Shown here: piece after piece, positions 62,511 to 64,000 of the stretch
How the letters are laid out: every line of letters begins with the position of its first letter
Numbering within the stretch: position 1 is the stretch's first letter
DNA from: Edwardsiella ictaluri ATCC 33202
Lineage (GTDB): Bacteria; Pseudomonadota; Gammaproteobacteria; Enterobacterales; Enterobacteriaceae
NCBI RefSeq assembly: GCF_000264785.1
Contig: NZ_AFJI01000052.1
Span: 83,103-147,102 of the forward strand
Direction of reading: 5' to 3'
Length of the DNA: 64,000 nucleotides
Made by a program: the position numbers and the translations under genes
Notes under the pieces: model-generated
Seen by the model: only the letters and a program-made list of their open reading frames with translations
Databases searched by the model: none
Told to the model about the DNA's origin: nothing

Positions 62511-63749
62511 CTACTGCGCCGCCTGGTTAAGCACCGCATTAAATCGCTCGACCGGGCAGAAGCCGTTGGCATCTATCGGACAGCCGCTGAGCTCAAGCGT
62601 CACCCGCTGCGGCGGCGATGTCAGCGTCAGGGGTGTCGTATCGCGTAGCTGGCGGGTGCTTTGATACAGGTACTCAATTTTCATCATATCTTGGTTTTTT
62701 GTCGTATCCCGCCAGCGCTGGAATACGATTCTTCCGCCGATGGGCGTACGTTCATACTGGTCATGCAGCTGGTATGGCCTGAAATCAAGCGCCGTCAACA
62801 GCGAGGCGATGTTAGAATCATGTCCCACCAATAGAGTTATCTTCGGCGTTTTCGCCGCGTCGGCCACCAGCGCCTTATCCAGGTATTTTACCAGCGGTTT
62901 GGCGACGTTACGCGCCACCGCCGGGGAGGTGAACAGACTGTCTTGATAGCCGTTTTTCAGCTGCGCCAGTCGTCGCCACTGCAAGTCGGTGCTGATTTCT
63001 CCCCATGCGATCCGATCCGCCGGGAAGCCTTGGTAATACTGCAGGATAAATGCGTCTACCATCGAACTGCCGATCCTCAGCGGCCCAGAGATACCCGGCT
63101 CCTGTCCAACGTTGGCACTAAAACGATCTTTTCCGTCAGCCAACGAACACAAGTGCTTCTCTTTGCATACGGGAGAGTTTTTATAGTTCACGATCTGTGC
63201 CAGCAGCCTATAGCTATCAGTAAGGTGTATTTTCTTCCGTTCACTCTCCATCTCCTTCAGCGCCTGTTCGCGAAACGACGGAGAGGCATCCGTAATCACC
63301 GGGTTAAACGTGGGATCCATGGTGCCCATATTATCCTGGTGGTGCACCGCGATATCACACCCCGGAAACGCGCCTGTAATGAAGAACTGCGCAGTGGCAA
63401 CGGTACGCTGCAGGCTGTTGGCATAGGCATATACCGAATCGGGTGCAGGGCAGTCTCCGCTGCTGATTAGTCCCTGCTGCATCAGCCATGCACGCATGTA
63501 GTGCCCCATGTACACCTCCAGCACGCCACCTTTGGTGGTGAGCTGTCCGCCCGGTACATCCCACTGCGGCCAGGCTTTGGCGGTTGATTGCTCCAGCACG
63601 CTCCCGTTATTGGCCAGCGGGGCACGCAGATTGTGCCGACTCATGATCAACACCTGCCGCAGCTGATATCCCTGCGGATCACTTTGTGCCTGTACGGCAC
63701 AGACTGCCAGCAGTGTACCGACCGTGACAGCGACTGTCTGTTTTTTCAT
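62511..63749 (-). CDS. agp: Periplasmic glucose-1-phosphatase (histidine acid phosphatase)
   Basis: A 412-aa branch-2 histidine acid phosphatase with signal peptide (to about residue 22, VQAQ). The nucleophile motif is SRHNLRAPL (RHxxxxP) and the proton-donor HD is GHDSNIAS. Conserved pairs such as GCDIAVHHQ and [15 protein letters not shown] match E. coli Agp. It releases phosphate and glucose from glucose-1-phosphate, with some phytase activity in relatives. AAGGAG precedes the ATG at 63749. A TTG two codons earlier is not needed. Confidence 0.95.
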   Translation of the reverse strand: MKKQTVAVTVGTLLAVCAVQAQSDPQGYQLRQVLIMSRHNLRAPLANNGSVLEQSTAKAWPQWDVPGGQLTTKGGVLEVYMGHYMRAWLMQQGLISSGDCPAPDSVYAYANSLQRTVATAQFFITGAFPGCDIAVHHQDNMGTMDPTFNPVITDASPSFREQALKEMESERKKIHLTDSYRLLAQIVNYKNSPVCKEKHLCSLADGKDRFSANVGQEPGISGPLRIGSSMVDAFILQYYQGFPADRIAWGEISTDLQWRRLAQLKNGYQDSLFTSPAVARNVAKPLVKYLDKALVADAAKTPKITLLVGHDSNIASLLTALDFRPYQLHDQYERTPIGGRIVFQRWRDTTKNQDMMKIEYLYQSTRQLRDTTPLTLTSPPQRVTLELSGCPIDANGFCPVERFNAVLNQAAQ

Positions 63750-64000
63750 CCCCAACTCCTTACGCTTTTTTAATACGCCGCAAAAGTGTGGCGGGTTGGC
63801 GATAATTTACCTGGCTCCATAGCGCAAAGTTACACCTACGCTGCGTTTATGCTTTATTTCCGGCGCTCGTCATGAGGCGAGGACGGCGGAGGCGAATTAA
63901 CGCCATCAGCCCGCGGTTTTTTCTTTCCATTTATCAGCATGGCTGCCTCTTTATAACCAGATAGGGCGGTTGGGATTCTGAATAAGTCAGCGTTTTAGGT

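Overview
The window is a contiguous enterobacterial chromosome segment, GC-rich over most of its length. Gene content and order follow the E. coli blocks thrS-infC-rpmI-rplT-pheM-pheST-ihfA-btuCD-nlpC, aroH-ppsR-ppsA-rprA-ydiK-ydiJ-menI, and zntB/ttcA/ydbK/hslJ/ldhA/ydbH/ynbE/ydbL/hrpA. Protein divergence from E. coli, a hemP-hmuRSTUV plus chuWXY haem locus and the local rearrangements suggest Edwardsiella or another Hafniaceae member. That taxonomic call is inference; no 16S or other marker is present.

Layout. 1-2950 is an accessory patch: a YobH-like small protein, an unknown lipoprotein, an unannotated 29-codon ORF with a terminator, and two decayed IS5-superfamily transposases pointing at each other. 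2950-12456 is a translation and DNA-architecture block: thrS with its operator hairpin, infC with an AUU start, rpmI-rplT, the pheM attenuator, pheST, ihfA, a small unknown gene and btuCD. 12457-17080 is an AT-rich island between btuD and nlpC. It carries a four-gene minus-strand operon (PLP-dependent synthase of the cysteine-synthase fold, phosphoribosyltransferase-like protein, DMT exporter, ATP-grasp ligase) behind a near-consensus sigma70 promoter, and is followed by a 12-copy 9-bp tandem repeat. It is the best candidate here for an undescribed biosynthetic system.

17245-30060 holds nlpC, lplA, a PfkB kinase/NCS1 permease pair, and a haem regulon: hmuRSTUV with hemP for uptake and chuWXY for anaerobic haem breakdown. 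Fur boxes lie before hemP and chuW, and an FNR-like site lies before chuW. 30165-45302 holds aroH, ppsR/ppsA (divergent), a diverged RprA sRNA, ydiK/ydiJ (divergent), menI-zntB, ttcA, a DoxX-like protein and aegA. 45303-64000 holds the pyruvate:flavodoxin oxidoreductase, an SMR transporter, an MgtC-like protein, ydbJ, hslJ, a small unknown gene, ldhA, the ydbH-ynbE-ydbL operon, hrpA, ydgD, the tiny membrane gene ydgU, a DUF2931-like lipoprotein and agp.

Functionally the window combines central translation genes, PEP/pyruvate and fermentative metabolism (ppsA/ppsR, ydbK, ldhA, ydiJ, aegA), envelope proteins (nlpC, ydbH/ynbE/ydbL, hslJ), haem acquisition and one foreign-looking metabolite cluster. 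No rRNA, tRNA, CRISPR array or prophage was seen.
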